A DNA stretch of 64,000 bases, from the NCBI RefSeq assembly GCF_029227915.1, contig NC_079882.1, positions 18,362,501 through 18,426,500 on the forward strand, written 5' to 3'. Position 1 is the first letter of the stretch. Each line of letters opens with the position of its first letter. This DNA is from Hydractinia symbiolongicarpus (Eukaryota; Cnidaria; Hydrozoa; Anthoathecata; Hydractiniidae). The notes beneath the pieces were generated by a model. It did no database searches, had not been told where the DNA came from, and saw nothing but the letters and a program-made list of their open reading frames with translations. A program made the position numbers and the translations under genes. Positions 48,025 to 59,999 of the stretch are shown piece by piece.

Positions 48025-48610
48025 TTAACCCTTTCTCTCCTATGGGCCTGCAGAGCGGGTCCTAAAAAACCCCTTTAATTTCCTGAGGTCTGCAGAGCAG
48101 GTCCTTTAAATTATGCCATTTTACGGGCGGTAAAATAGCGTGTTCTTTACGGCAATGGAAAATAGACAAATTTGTTGAACGGGAACTGAAAACCGCATCA
48201 AATTATGAATAATTTTACTGGGGCTATTGTATTTTGAAAATTGCTAGAAAACATCTGACAAAAAACGCCCAAAGAAAAATTTCACAAACATGGATGACAT
48301 TTTAAACTTTGTTTTGGATAACGATGATCCAGATAGCGATGTAGACATTGATTTAGGAGAGGGAACCAGTGACTAGGACCCAGTCAGTGACTTGGACTAT
48401 GAAATAGAACACACAATCCCTGACGTTCTCTGCCACCATGGCTCTGATAGTGATGCAGGAGATGTCGTTCTCCCAGAAATTGGAACTTGTTATGAATCTT
48501 CTGAAACTTTATTTGTTGCTGTTGCCCGTCCAACCTGGGCTTCATCCAGACAAGTGTTTTGAACTGTATCATACTGTGTTGGACTACTCGAAGGAGTAAC
48601 TTTGTTGTGG
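48025..48610 (+). mobile_element. Internally deleted piggyBac-like transposon
   Basis: TTAA at 48,025-48,028, the piggyBac target site, is followed by CCCTTTCTCTCC, and two copies of CTGCAGAGC(G/A)GGTCCT lie in the next 90 bp, as in a piggyBac terminal region. An ATG at 48,290 opens an acidic frame (MDDILNFVLDNDDPDSDVDI) like the N-terminus of piggyBac transposases; a TAG interrupts it at 48,374 and the frame then runs on to 48,560. In another frame, CFELYHTVLDYSKE and a stop (to 48,599) match the C-terminal end of such transposases. The catalytic middle is missing, so the copy is an N-to-C deletion derivative. The 3' terminal repeat was not found. Confidence 0.65.
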
Positions 48611-49860
48611 AAAGATATTTATATATCATATCATCCTGTATTTCATTTCCTTTTTTACACTTAGTTTTTACTTTTTAATTATTTCATAACATGTTTTATG
48701 GAAACCAGACTTCTGACCTAAAGAATGAGTCAAAAATTCTAAAAGGAAATTGCCAACTGTCTAAAATTGTTCTAGACATCTAACATGTAGCTATAAGATT
48801 ATAGAAACATTAATACTATTAGCTTTGAGTTAAATTTTTTATTCTTATCACGCTTTCTTTTCGTTACAGTTAATCTGACCGTTTCCATGGAATCGCTCAA
48901 AATCTTTGATATGTGCGGAACAGCTTTAGCTATTGCCATCAAATTTTCAGAGAATGTCCCTAATATATAGACTAGTTATATGCAGTTGTATTATATTGAA
49001 ATATGCTTTCAAAGGTATAATTATTTTCTTTCAAAAATTGAAAAAAAGAAATTTTTTTTTTCAATCCTGCATTTTTTGGTCAAGTGATGTATGTACATAT
49101 TTTCTGAACTTACTATGACAAAAAAGGATGAAAATGTAACACAATTTGACCCAGGGGTCAGGTTTTTATTAGGCCTTGAGTGTTGATGGTCAATAATGCC
49201 GTTTTTTACCTGAGAAAATATGAGGGATTTCTGTAGGTTAAGAAAAAAGATCGCAATAAAATTTTTAAAAGGAAATAGCACTCGAAAATAGCATAGCACT
49301 CGAAAAGATCATTAAAGTAGTTACGATAAACAAAAGATTAAAGGGCTTCCGACTTGCAGGAAAATGTGTTATATAGCGAGTATGCAGAAGGTTACATTCA
49401 GACTGTACTGCAGCTATTAGAAATTTCACTAATTTATGAAATAAACCAAGCGAATAAGATATGTATATTTTATGCTTTTCCTCACTGCAATATGCAAGAA
49501 ATACGAGGAATAATAACCTTTTAAAAAGTGTGCTAATGCTGCAATGCAAAAATACAAATTGCGAGAAATTAGTCATGGATGAATTGGATCGCAAAAGGAT
49601 TAATAGTTTCAGAGGGACACCAGCTATTGCAAGGATATCTCCCAGTAACAACAGTGTAATATAACTGCACATAGGCTTTGAAAAATTGAAAATTACATTC
49701 ATATTCTCTATTAGTATTACAGTTTAAATCAACAAAAATGACATTCAATATCTTGAGAACCAATAGTTATTTTTAAAAGATATAAAGTTTCCTGGACAAA
49801 TTTCATGGTATTTTATACGTGCTTCTGTTATTTTGAGTTGGGAGGAGAGCTTTAAACCTT
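48611..49860. other. AT-rich stretch without recognised genes
   Basis: Short overlapping open frames occur on both strands (for example 49,265-49,702 minus), but they have no recognisable domain, and the plus-strand frame in the same interval is equally open, which is expected by chance. No tRNA, rRNA or long repeat was seen. Confidence 0.45.
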
Positions 49861-50029
49861 TGAAGAACATGTTGCTGAGTGGTTAAGAAGCTCACTTCAC
49901 AATTATAAAGTTATGCATTGGAACCCTATAAAGGGGCTTGGAAAAATTTTTCATGCACACTTAGCAGAGTTTGGTCTGCTAAGGAAGGGGGGGAGTCAGA
50001 TGCTGCAAAAATTATGTAAAGAATTTCAG

Positions 50030-50490
50030 GGGTGAAGATTTTCGTTGCAAACTTTTGTGTAGCTTAAATCTTTGATTAGTATATAGATACTAGTCCATAA
50101 AGCCCGTGGAAAAATCCACTTAAATGTATAGGAGATGTACTTTTGAAAAACTGTTGCAGAGATATTAGTGTTTTTTTGTTTTGTGATGACGTCATCAACC
50201 CGTCCATTCGAAACGAATTAGGGGACCCAGGTTTGGGAAAATTACCCAAATTGGTTCTAGGTGGTCCGTAGTTACCCACGCGGTGACGTCACCACCTTGT
50301 TTCCCAGTTATTTGGCCTCAAAGTTTTAAGTGCACTGTAATGGCTTCATTAATTTAATATATAAGATATTGACGTTAAAAGATATTGACAAAAAAACTGG
50401 AAAAACTCCCCCATTGAGTGGTAAAAAATATCGTCTTTGCAAAAGTCACAGACAGACAGAACTGGCGTATTATTATATAGATATTAGTTA
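50030..50490. mobile_element. Putative dispersed repeat with TATATAGATA at both ends
   Basis: The segment is bounded by TATATAGATA at about 50,079 and 50,474 and contains GGGGACCCAGGTTTGGG, GGTTCTAGGTGGTCCG and GTGACGTCACC. A locally higher GC content and internal near-palindromes (TGACGTCATCA, GTGACGTCAC) set it apart from its flanks. I suspect a non-autonomous element, but no terminal repeat longer than about 10 bp was identified. Confidence 0.4.
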
Positions 50491-50852
50491 ATGATACGGT
50501 ATTACTTAAAGCTTACTTCCCACTTTAAAAAAAGTAAAGAAAATCTTTTATACTTATTTTGACTTGCTCGCAAGATATTCGTCGTTAAAGTTAATATTAG
50601 CTAGAGAAGAAGCTTCATGCCATCGCGGGAGGGCTTGTGATGTCAACTCCAAGATGATAATTTCGCTGACTCTGCAGTGGCCCAGGTTGTTATATTTTTA
50701 CAAAGCAGTGTTTTATATACAAAGCGGTTGTTGTTTTGTTTTTCATTATTTGTAACGGGTACTGAAGATGAGTTTGTAACAGGTATGTACTGAAGATAAG
50801 TAAACACTTGTTTTTTCCTTCCCTTTTTAAAAGTTGAGTTCCTGTGAAAAAT

Positions 50853-50896
50853 CAACTTAATTAGTTGTTGTTCCCTTGGAACAACTAATTAAGTTG
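50853..50896. repeat. Perfect short foldback
   Basis: CAACTTAATTAGTTGTT and its complement AACAACTAATTAAGTTG face each other around a loop of about 8 bases, giving a stem near 17 to 20 bp. Confidence 0.75.
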
Positions 50897-51201
50897 GAGT
50901 CACCTTAATACGCTTTATATTGGAATTAACAATTTTATGTTTTCACATGTAAAGAATAATATTTTATAACGTTTTTTAGCCATGTATAAATCATACAATT
51001 TTAAGATTTTGGCTACAAACGTACATCATGACATGATCGAAGTAGCTACCTATAGCTAGCGTTTCTGTTTAGTTTAGTATAAATATATATACATTTTACT
51101 TTAGCGAACTTTCTTTTTGTGTTATCTTCACCTACCAGCTAACTAGCTTTGTGTATCTAACTACCTAATAGCTAGAAATTGAATGCAGCAGACAGACTTG
51201 T

Positions 51202-51377
51202 AAATAAGAAAAGTTTTAAAAACACATGTTAAAATTTTATTTATAAAGTAGCACGAAGCTTTTCGTAACTGAGTTACATTTTCAAGTGATCACTTAAAAA
51301 TGTAACTCAGTTACGAAAAGCTTCGTGCTACTTTATAAATAAAATTTTAACATGTGTTTTTAAAACTTTTCTTATTT
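51202..51377. repeat. Long perfect foldback (~80-bp arms)
   Basis: The arm starting AAATAAGAAAAGTTTTAAA and running through GTAGCACGAAGCTTTTCGTA to ACTGAGTTACATTTT is mirrored almost base for base by its complement, which ends at 51,377. The loop is centred on CAAGTGATCACTT. Near-perfect pairing over about 80 bp shows a recent origin, as a foldback transposon or MITE, or an inverted-duplication artefact. A GACAGACTTG direct repeat occurs at 51,191 and again about 30 bp past the right arm. Confidence 0.9.
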
Positions 51378-51559
51378 ATTTGTTGGCTGATTTATCATAA
51401 TGAAGACAGACTTGTGTTTCTAACATGAACAAACTGCCACAATGTTTTTTATTATCTTTTTAAATTTAGCTGGGTTAGCTGTACTTTTGAGTGTTGACGC
51501 AACAACAGTCTATAATAACCATAATATTTAATTATGGCTTGGTGATAAACCTATTGATT

Positions 51560-51632
51560 GGAAGAACCCATGCCAGCATGGAAAACGGACGTTAAGCCGA
51601 GAATGATGATGATGATGATGATGATGATAAAC
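51560..51632. repeat. Possible SINE tail with (GAT)n microsatellite
   Basis: CCATGCCAGCATGGAAAACG and GGACGTTAAGCCGA precede nine GAT repeats. The same combination of a CCATGCCAGCATGG palindrome, ACGGACGTTAA and a GAT run is, as I recall, the tail of a dispersed element found in several invertebrate phyla. No internal promoter upstream was identified. Confidence 0.45.
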
Positions 51633-52229
51633 AAAATTATTTTGCTTGTTAAAAATTTTAAGCATTATAATACGCTGAGGCTTATATTGAGGTTTTTATT
51701 TGAATCAAAGTTTTAATTCAATTTCGGCACTTTTAGGAAAACTTATTCCGCTAATTAGAATCTGTTGGGTGACTCTTTTTGGTGTGACATGGTTTATGAT
51801 AGGTTGTATCCTGTGTTTTTATTTCAACTGCTGGAAAGTTCTATTCTAAAAAATAATACGGCAGTGTATTATGCAGGGTATTAACCCTATTTAAGCGTGG
51901 GATATAAAAATGTGGCCTAAAAATATAATTACAAGCTCAGTTTCCGCCTCCTTTGATCACATCATTTTGCTAAAAAAATTTGTATTATATATTCGGTCCA
52001 AATCTGTTATCCGAAAATGGCTAAATTCTAGAACCCAGCAAGTATAACTTATCAACCCTAACCCTAACTGGTTAAAAAATAAAAATGCAAAAATCTAAGG
52101 CTGCTTGGAGAAAAAGGAAAATCTTCCGTATTCAGAAATACCCTCAATCATAGTGCGCATCGGGCGTTACATAATCACTTAGATGCGCGCGCAAGTTAAT
52201 ATAGAGACTGTGATTCTATATATTGTTTC

Positions 52230-53470
52230 CCGATCTGTATATATACCTTATTCCCAAACTGTCAGGCCATGCTTGGGGAAAATTGTGGGATGCCTAACGA
52301 TTGCAATGTTTATCGTCAAATGTGGCAGATCTGGGAAGCATACGAATCCTCAAATGGATCTGTGGTTTAAAAAAGGCTTAAATAAATACTTCAGAATTAT
52401 CCATCTCAAATGTGGCCCCTGCCCTAGCTAACGTTGTTAAAAATAACATATTATATATTATTCAAATCTGGATGCTGCATTGATTGACGAAGTATATACT
52501 AACAAAACACAAACTATTTCCTTACCAATGAATGGATTGATATACTTAATGACCAAATCATCTGGATCTTTTCCCAATCCACAATACAAATCTTCTATTT
52601 TTTGTCTTCTTCTTCTTGTCATACTTAATCGCTGGTCGCAATACTACTTGCACACTAACGATACAGCCCGCTGCCCGTACTTTTACGAAGTGCAAACTGG
52701 GACCAAAATTGGTCCCAGGTCAGGGGGACGGTTAAATATATACAAACAAAGGTTAAACTATATATAAACATGCAAATCTCTTTTTTTAACACATGGCCAT
52801 CTATCTCGCACGAGTAGTGATGGCAAGCAAGGTAAGAAATTGTTGGTTGCTGATCAAACATCGTCCCATTCAGTCGTAAGGAAGCTAATGTCGTCCCCTG
52901 GGCTTTTTTTCCCGCTTCTAGGAAAAAGGCGCCTTCCTATCCCTATTATCTATAACGTATCGAAAATTTATCAGTTGGTTTTAAAAGTGTGTCACCTCTG
53001 TGAGTTTCGAGAGGACAGGGTGTGTGTGCGTTTTTTTTTTGTGGGGGTCTCACGGTGGAAATGCGCTTAGTTCGGCATTTTGGAACAATCAGCGATAGTA
53101 AACTTCAGCTTCAACGCATGTCAAAATATTAAATTACTGGAACCAACTATGTTTTTATATTACGTCTTTATTACAAATTTAAACAGTAGTTTTCATGCAC
53201 ATTTCTTAGGACTCTTTGTCTTCTTTTTATCACGACAGTTGTTAGGGATGACTTTCAAATCAAAAACGCCAATATCCGATATTTAGATTTTACTCACATA
53301 CGCAGAAAAAAATAGAAGCAGGATTGAGCATATAAGAATATGACCTAAATAATACAAAAATGTGTTACGATTATATTAGTACCGGAGGTTTTTTTAATCA
53401 TGACGTCAAAAATAATAAAATTAAACAATGAAATAAGTATGATTTTTAAAGGAAAATATTTGGAACCAAT
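52230..53470. other. Stretch without recognised genes
   Basis: Open frames of 60 to 95 codons occur on both strands without recognisable domains or splice-supported continuation. A short hairpin, TGGGACCAAAATTGGTCCCA, lies at about 52,698-52,717. Confidence 0.4.
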
Positions 53471-53481
53471 TTACTGTTTTC

Positions 53482-54065
53482 TTAGCTCCGGTTTGCATTG
53501 CTCCTCAGGGTTTCAGTACCTTGTATGACTTCCTCTAATCTTGAGGAAGAAGCTCTAATACATATACCCAGTGACTGTATTAGAGGGAAGGAGAGTTTCC
53601 TGCGAGTGCACGACATGGTCTTCTTTTCGGTGATTACTTTAGCGGCTCGACGGTAGAATTTGGAAGCCTTTCGACCCATGCCACCCGTTCCTGAAAATAC
53701 AAGAGGTGTAAAGTTTCCGTGCTCGATTTGCATTACCCGATCATTGTATCGACGTTTCTTCTCCACCTTGTTACTTTGGTAGGAATTTTTGAGGGTTTAG
53801 CTTGCGTATCTGTCGGCCATTGGGTTAAATCATTGCTTATTTGGTTGAGGAGGTTGCATGTGACGTTTCTGAGATGATTGTGTTTAAGCGATACAAAACT
53901 TCCTTTTTTGCATGACAGGGCGTGTTCGATGCAGAAGTTGGATCCGCAATCACATCTTGTTGAAATTTGCTTCAGGTTCCATCCATAACGAAGTCGGCTA
54001 GGGTCCCAGATGCAGTGCAAAAAAATAAATTCTATAACCCTTCGAACAAGACAAAAGCTGTCCAC
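53482..54065 (-). pseudogene. Degenerate retroelement ORF fragment
   Basis: On the minus strand one frame encodes CDCGSNFCIEHALSCKKGSF followed by LKHNHLRNVTCNLLNQI, and a second, shifted frame encodes RYNDRVMQIEHGNFTPLVFS, GTGGMGRKASKFYRRAAKVI and RRKLSFPLIQSLGICIRAS. I recognise this succession (C-x-C...H-x3-C, then E-H-x-x-F-x-P-L-V-F-S-x-x-G-G-M) as the C-terminal part of a retroelement polyprotein common in cnidarians and fish, probably next to a restriction-like endonuclease. The piece normally between the two blocks is missing and the frames disagree, so the copy is dead. The exact element class is uncertain. Confidence 0.55.
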
Positions 54066-54699
54066 GGTTCGTGCATAATGACGAAAAATCTCAAAGTAAA
54101 ACTAAAACGGAAAAAGTACTTTTACCTAGCTCTTGTGTAAAAGTCCTAGGTGTCTATTTGGTTGAGCCTGGAGTCTCATAAAATTTCGATAATTTGAGCG
54201 TGAAATGTTTTTCTAATTTTCCTTATTTGAGCCTGAAAGGTTTCTTAAAAAAATCTTTTTATTTACAATGCTTTTTTCAGGTATGGGCTTAAATTATTCC
54301 TCTTTTGTTAAGTTTGTTACGTCAAAATTTCACTCATTCTATTCGAAGTAAACATGGAAGCAGCAGTGGAAGGAGTTTTAGCGTGTACAATTATTGCTTC
54401 CTCGGGTGTCGTCTGGAGTGAATAATTTAATCCGGAGAAAAGGAAAAACAAGCAGTGATTGAAAGATTATTTTCGTGAGCGGGGACAATTTCGGTGCACA
54501 CGAGCTCTCACTTCAAGAATTGAGATTAAAAAGATCAAAGTATCCGTTTTGCATGCTCCTTCAGAGTCTGTTTTTGTCATAAAAAGCATGCCAGTCCAAT
54601 CATAATCGAAACAAGGAATTTTTTCATAAAACCACCCGGTCCAAAAAAACCAGCAAAGTACGAGAAAAAGAAGCATAGTAAGAAAAGGAAAAATCGACG

Positions 54700-54850
54700 T
54701 TAAGTGGGACCAACTTAGAAAGCCTTGTGGGCATTGTCAATGATGAGAAATGCATTTTTAAAGTCTAAATTCTAAGTGGGACCGAAAACGGTCCACATTA
54801 GAATTTTGGTCCCACTACTCACTGAAGTAAAGCCAAAATGGTCCCAATAA
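54700..54850. repeat. Foldback with GTGGGACC/GGTCCCAC arms
   Basis: AATTCTAAGTGGGACCG and CGGTCCACATTAGAATT form a hairpin around AAAA at about 54,766-54,804, and outer GTGGGACCA (54,705) and TGGTCCCAC (54,810) are also complementary. The nested arms suggest a small MITE-like element of about 110 bp. Confidence 0.65.
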
Positions 54851-56164
54851 AGTTGAATGTGTTCTTTCAATACACTTTTAACTATTACGTTAAGTATTCT
54901 ATTTTAGTAAACTTGATGTATAATTTATCGAATAGTTTACCGTCCAAAAGGGCCTTAATGTTGACTTCAAAATATTAAGACACCTTCACTTGTTTTCCTG
55001 CGAAATTCACAAGTGTTTTCTCTGTACCAGATGGTTGTGCCAGGAAATTTACGCACGAAATATGTTTTAGAAACACTAAAAAAAGGAGAGTGCATTGAGT
55101 CTTAAAAAAATGTAATTTATATAGACCAAATTTACATAACCATCCGCCCCAAAAAAGAAAAGTCGGGGGATAAATCGTTAAAAATTAAAAAGAATAAAAT
55201 GTCGTTTTTATAAAAACATCCGATGGTGTGACATATATACATGAGATATCGTCAGATTTATTTAACTTGTTCAGGGCCTAAAAGCAAATACTAAGGAGGA
55301 TCACAGGGACTTTTGGTCGAAATCTATTTTTATGGTGCTATAGAAACCTGATAACTGATATTTGACTGATAAATTAAAAAACGTAAGTAAAGTAGTAAAT
55401 AAAAAGAGCAGTAAATATAGTATATATATATATACAATGCGCAGGTGAATATTATTAGTAAAGTGAATAACTTTATTCAATTTACATACCACATATATAG
55501 TATTATAAGAGATGCAACCAATAGAGCCAATAGAAGATACCACCTCCCATGACGATGAAAACATCGATCAAAATGATGATGCCCGAGGGAAGTCAGCGGA
55601 CGCCAAAGTTGAAAAAATAACAACAAAATTTCCAAAACGATAAGAAGCTGGATGTTGGATGTGGATAATCATGACCATCAACGCCACTTAAAGATAAAAA
55701 ACACAACAAACTGGCGCAATACCTGCGATGAGTAAATTAGTGATGGTGTTGTATACACGCTTTTTTTATAAGAATAGTGTTTTTCGTATCAGCCGCAGTC
55801 TTTTTGACAAATCTCAACCTCAAATATTCTTAAAAATAATTAAAAGCAATTACCCTTATTACGCCCAAGATGATACTCTTGAGGTCATTTTGCTAATTGA
55901 CGAACGAACTACTAATTTAAAACACCAAAAGAAATGACAACTGAAGGAACCACTTTTTCTTCTAAACACATTAAAAACAATTTTGACCTCAATTTTTTTA
56001 GAAAATCCACTACATAAAGTCTTGTACCTCAAGTCTCTCTCTCAACGTCCGATTTCCCTTCCGGCGAACAACGATGAACTGCTTCGTGTCTTCGGTATAG
56101 TAGACCGTCGTCTTGGGGCAACACGGTAGTTCCCCTTGTGCTCGAACAACAATACAAGCCCCAA

Positions 56165-56225
56165 GGCATTTAGCGGGACACGAAACCTGGCGTTTACAAA
56201 AGTCACTTAGCGGGACACGTCTTCT
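56165..56225. repeat. Two direct TTAGCGGGACAC motifs
   Basis: TTAGCGGGACACG occurs twice within 45 bp. The motif is the terminal sequence of the 73-bp elements at 56,462 and 61,396, so this is probably another, rearranged member of that family. Confidence 0.6.
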
Positions 56226-56461
56226 GGTTGACGTAAACAAATAAGATTCATGTCAGCATCTAACTATCACGAACAACACTGTTTAACATTATAATGGTTG
56301 ACATATTTTGTTGTTGTATTGTGTCCCGTTATTTTTTCAACCGTTCCAATTTTTTGGTTGTTGTTATGGTTTCTTAAGCTTTAAATTTCCCGCCACAAAC
56401 TATGTGCTTTTTAAACGCGTTGTTATACTATATAGCTTAATTGTAAATATATTATTTTTCT

Positions 56462-56534
56462 TGTCCCGCTAAGTGACATTTAAACATGCTTGTTGCAAAG
56501 ATGGTTATGTGTGATGAACACATAGCGGGACATA
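56462..56534. mobile_element. 73-bp inverted-repeat mini-element, copy 1
   Basis: GTCCCGCTAAGTG at the left is matched by CACATAGCGGGAC at the right, a 13-bp inverted repeat with one mismatch. The core contains CATGCTTGTTGCAAAGATGG. The same layout and core recur at 61,396-61,468. Confidence 0.7.
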
Positions 56535-57444
56535 GGTTAAAAAATTTATTCCACATCATTCTTAACATTCTGAACAATAAAGTTTCGCGTTGAAAAAGAT
56601 AAAGTTCTTTTTCGTTAGTTGGAAGCTTTTTTTTTTATTTTCTTAGCAGGAGTAGGTGATTTTTGTTACGTTTTTTGTATTTAAATTTTACCCTTCCCGA
56701 ATTTCATAAACGATAACAATTATGACGTCATCCAACATTTGATAATGGTTCTATGCCCTTCAAATAAGGATATTAAGATAGAATATCAAATTATCACGAC
56801 AAAACTGAAGTTTATAGAGCAAAATAATATTCCGGTTGGATTTTATTTAGATTTGAAGAAAATAATTATTTTGAAAACCAGGCTATTCCTAGAAAGCTCG
56901 GCTATATGAAGGGTTTGACCGTAACTTTCAGTTCGCAATTGAGACACTTAACAAAAATATTTAGCTACAAAATTAGGTAATTTGTTCTACCTTTTGTTAA
57001 AGAACTTAGAGATAAGAATCATTTTTAGTATCGACCTCTTTAATTAAATTTGGCATAATTAGGAAATTCGAGAAAGGTCTATTGAATAAAAATATTTTTA
57101 TTTTTATTAGCTATGAAGGCTTAAAATACATACAAAAAGTTCCACCCAGCGTACAGTGCAGTACTTTTTTGGATTAAATGATCGTATGCTTTGTGCTTTG
57201 CTGTTTATGTATCTATCTAAGAATAATGCTGAGGCTCGATCAGTCAGCAAATTTTTTGTGTGCGAAATTCAAATAATCGGACACGTTTATTTCTACAACA
57301 TTCTTCTTAAAAACAACTTTCGTGTTATACATTAGTTCTTTTATTGTAAATCAGCCTTGTTTACCAGATTAGTAAAGCATCGATGTTTCAATAAATATTT
57401 AAGAATTACTTTAAGAATTACTTAGGCTCAAAATGTCGATTTTT

Positions 57445-58080
57445 TTAAAAATCATAAGGCTCAAACAAAAAAGTATGTTTCTTATAAAGTAAAGTAAGCT
57501 TACAGGGCTTAATAACCCTTTGTGTATTGAGCCTTATAAGTTTTCTTTTCGATAATAATTTATTGTTTATAACTAAATTTTGCAATTTTGAGGAGTTTCC
57601 TTTTCTTCTTATCTTTATAGCACATGACAAGACAACAAAGAGCGCACTTTTAAGACAGTAAATCAACATAGAATGCGCAATTGTTATTAGAACCAGTGAC
57701 TGCATTATTGTACAGCGTGTGGTCAAACAAAAAAGTAGAAACAGGTCCTATTTGGGCGATCGTAAAAATTATATTGTTAATTATTAGCCAATCATGGTCC
57801 TAAAAAATGTAAACAAAACTCTATCAATGCTGAAGCAGAGCACGAAGGATTTCTTTTTTAAAGAAAGACACGAGGAATAAAACGCTCGACGCACAAGGTA
57901 GACCTAAATCTTTTTATCGCTTCTTTTAGTATCTTTGTCGGTTTTAATTTAAATATAAAATTTTTTAGAAAAAATATATATTTAACGAAAGATCTTCCCG
58001 TCTTTAAGCACTTCGTAAAAGTTATTTCTTAAAAGAATTGTTTTTTTATGAAGTTTCAGTAACGTATTATTTTACTTCTG
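57445..58080. other. Upstream region of the receptor relic, no gene seen
   Basis: AT-rich sequence with short open frames only. No promoter element can be assigned with confidence. Confidence 0.4.
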
Positions 58081-58089
58081 TTTAGAATC

Positions 58090-58994
58090 ATGACGAAGTT
58101 GGAAGAAACTACGTTATTTTTTCTTATTTTAATGTCAATAATATTGACGTTATTGGGAGTGGCAGTAAGTTTGACGCAGAAAGGTTGGCGAAGGCGGGAC
58201 GGAATTCTACCATTTAATACCTTCATTATAGATATTTGTTTTTCTATTATTGCTGTATGCACATCCGTTGGCACGGAAAGCAAAAGAATTTTCTCCAATC
58301 TGTATATGTTTATGTTTTTATTATCATGGGCCAATCAGGCTTTAGTGACGATTAACAGATACTTGGTAATAACTTTTCCATTTAAATATAAAATCATACT
58401 TAATCGATCCAAATTGACTGTGTTAGTTGTCACCATCTGGTCTGGAGTTTGTTCATTTATTGTGTTGTCATGTATCTTTCACTCTTCATATTCCAAACCA
58501 AGTTTACTTGTTGTTTACGTTTTAGAATTCTTATTATGGCGAACAGCCAAAGATCATCAAAATAGATACCGTTCGATAACGCATACCGTCAGAATAAAGG
58601 AACAGAACATAGAACATCCTAAAAAACTAAGTGTGACTCTAACACTGGCAAGGTGTTTCAGTTTGCCTCAAAATCAGGGTATGGCGATTAAAAAACGCCC
58701 ATGTTGCTTTTAGGGGCACACCTTGTATTAATTATACCGCATTTTGTAGTTTGTATCCTATTTGTGGTTAATGGTGAAGCTGTGTTAGAGGAACAATATT
58801 TTCCTAGACTATGTTTTATGTCTAAAATCTGCATATTGTTCCGACCGTTAGTCAATGTTTCAAACCACTTATCAAAAGCCACCGTAAGGAGAATTAAATC
58901 ACTTTTTATTCGGACTTGTTTGAATAACTCATCCAGCGAATTCTACACGGAGTACTATATGGAAAATCGAAAGGCGGTGGAGAGTTTAAAATAA
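58090..58994 (+). pseudogene. Rhodopsin-like (class A) GPCR with a frame break
   Basis: The first frame (58,090-58,713) encodes helix 1 (LFFLILMSIILTLLGVAVSL), helix 2 (FNTFIIDICFSIIAVCTSV), helix 3 ending in SWANQALVTINRYLVITFPF, where NRY stands at the DRY position, helix 4 (VLVVTIWSGVCSFIVLSC) and a shortened helix 5. The frame ends in CCF-stop. A shifted frame (58,701-58,994) continues with helix 6 (LLLGAHLVLIIPHFVVCILF), a helix 7 region (LCFMSKICILFRPLVNVSNH) without a clear NPxxY, and a cytoplasmic tail. One frameshift near 58,640-58,710 separates the halves; an intron there does not restore the frame with the GT and AG visible. It is best called a single-exon receptor pseudogene; the ligand is unknown. 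Confidence 0.72.
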
Positions 58995-59605
58995 CATCAA
59001 GAGTCTGCCCAATCTACGGTCACAGAAGTCAGTGCTGTATAACCTTTTCTTAATTTTTAGTTTAATTTTTAAATTTCAAATAGATTTCCACTTTTTAGAA
59101 TTAATTTTTTTTGAGAATTAAATTTAATTTTAGAATTAAAGTTTACACTTTACTCACCACCTTTTTATTAGAGTAATAAGTTTTGCTCAACTGGTGTTCT
59201 TAATGTTTTAATCTTTCGAGCCTTGAATAAAACAGTGCAAAAACAGCGTAAGAATAACATCAACTAATAATAATTAATGAGTAGGTTAGTGTAATATATA
59301 AAAATAAGTCCTACTAATTTAATAAAAAAAAAAACGGGGGTTCAGGCTGGGCAATACTTTTTATTCGGAAAAAAAAAGACTCAATTGAAAAACTTTAAAG
59401 GTTGAGGACGACATCTTAGTTAGAAAGGGTATGAGAGAACATAGACTAAACCAAAGAGAATTGTAGGCATTTTAAGTTTTTAAATGCATAAAATTAACAT
59501 GGGAATGCTTTTTCCAATCTTCATTTTTATTATAATTTTTCTCACTTTCGTATTATCTAGTGTCGTGTTTTTGGTTTTGTTTTTGTTTTGATTTTTAATT
59601 TATAT

Positions 59606-59898
59606 ACGTCTTTTTTTAAACTTTATACGTCTTTTTTTAAACTTTATACGTCTTTTTTTAAACTTTATACGTCCTTTTTAAACTTTATACGTCTTTTTTT
59701 AAACTTTATACGTCCTTTTTAAACTTTATACGTCCTTTTTAAACTTTATACGTCTTTTTTTAAACTTTATACGTCCTTTTTAAACTTTATACGTCTTTTT
59801 TTAAACTTTATACGTCCTTTTTAAACGTTATACGTCTTTTTTAAACTTTATACGTCTTTTTTAAACTTTATACGTCTTTTTTTAAACTTTATACGTCT
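59606..59898. repeat. 21-bp minisatellite, ~14 copies
   Basis: The unit AAACTTTATACGTCTTTTTTT is repeated about 14 times in tandem. Variation is mostly in the T-run length (5 to 7) and a T-to-C change (ACGTCC), which alternates in the middle of the array. Confidence 0.95.
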
Positions 59899-59999
59899 TC
59901 ATACATATATGTAAATAATTGTATGGAGATTATTTTTGGTGGAAAAAAACTTGTATATACCAGACATGTTTTATACTCTTACACAATCAAATTTTATAC

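Noticed and set aside
49265-49702. 145-codon minus-strand frame
   Set aside because: No domain, no splice context, and the opposite strand is open over the same interval.
56010-56240. 76-codon minus-strand frame with many Arg and Cys
   Set aside because: It overlaps the TTAGCGGGACAC repeat motifs and has no recognisable domain; a short non-coding element is more likely.
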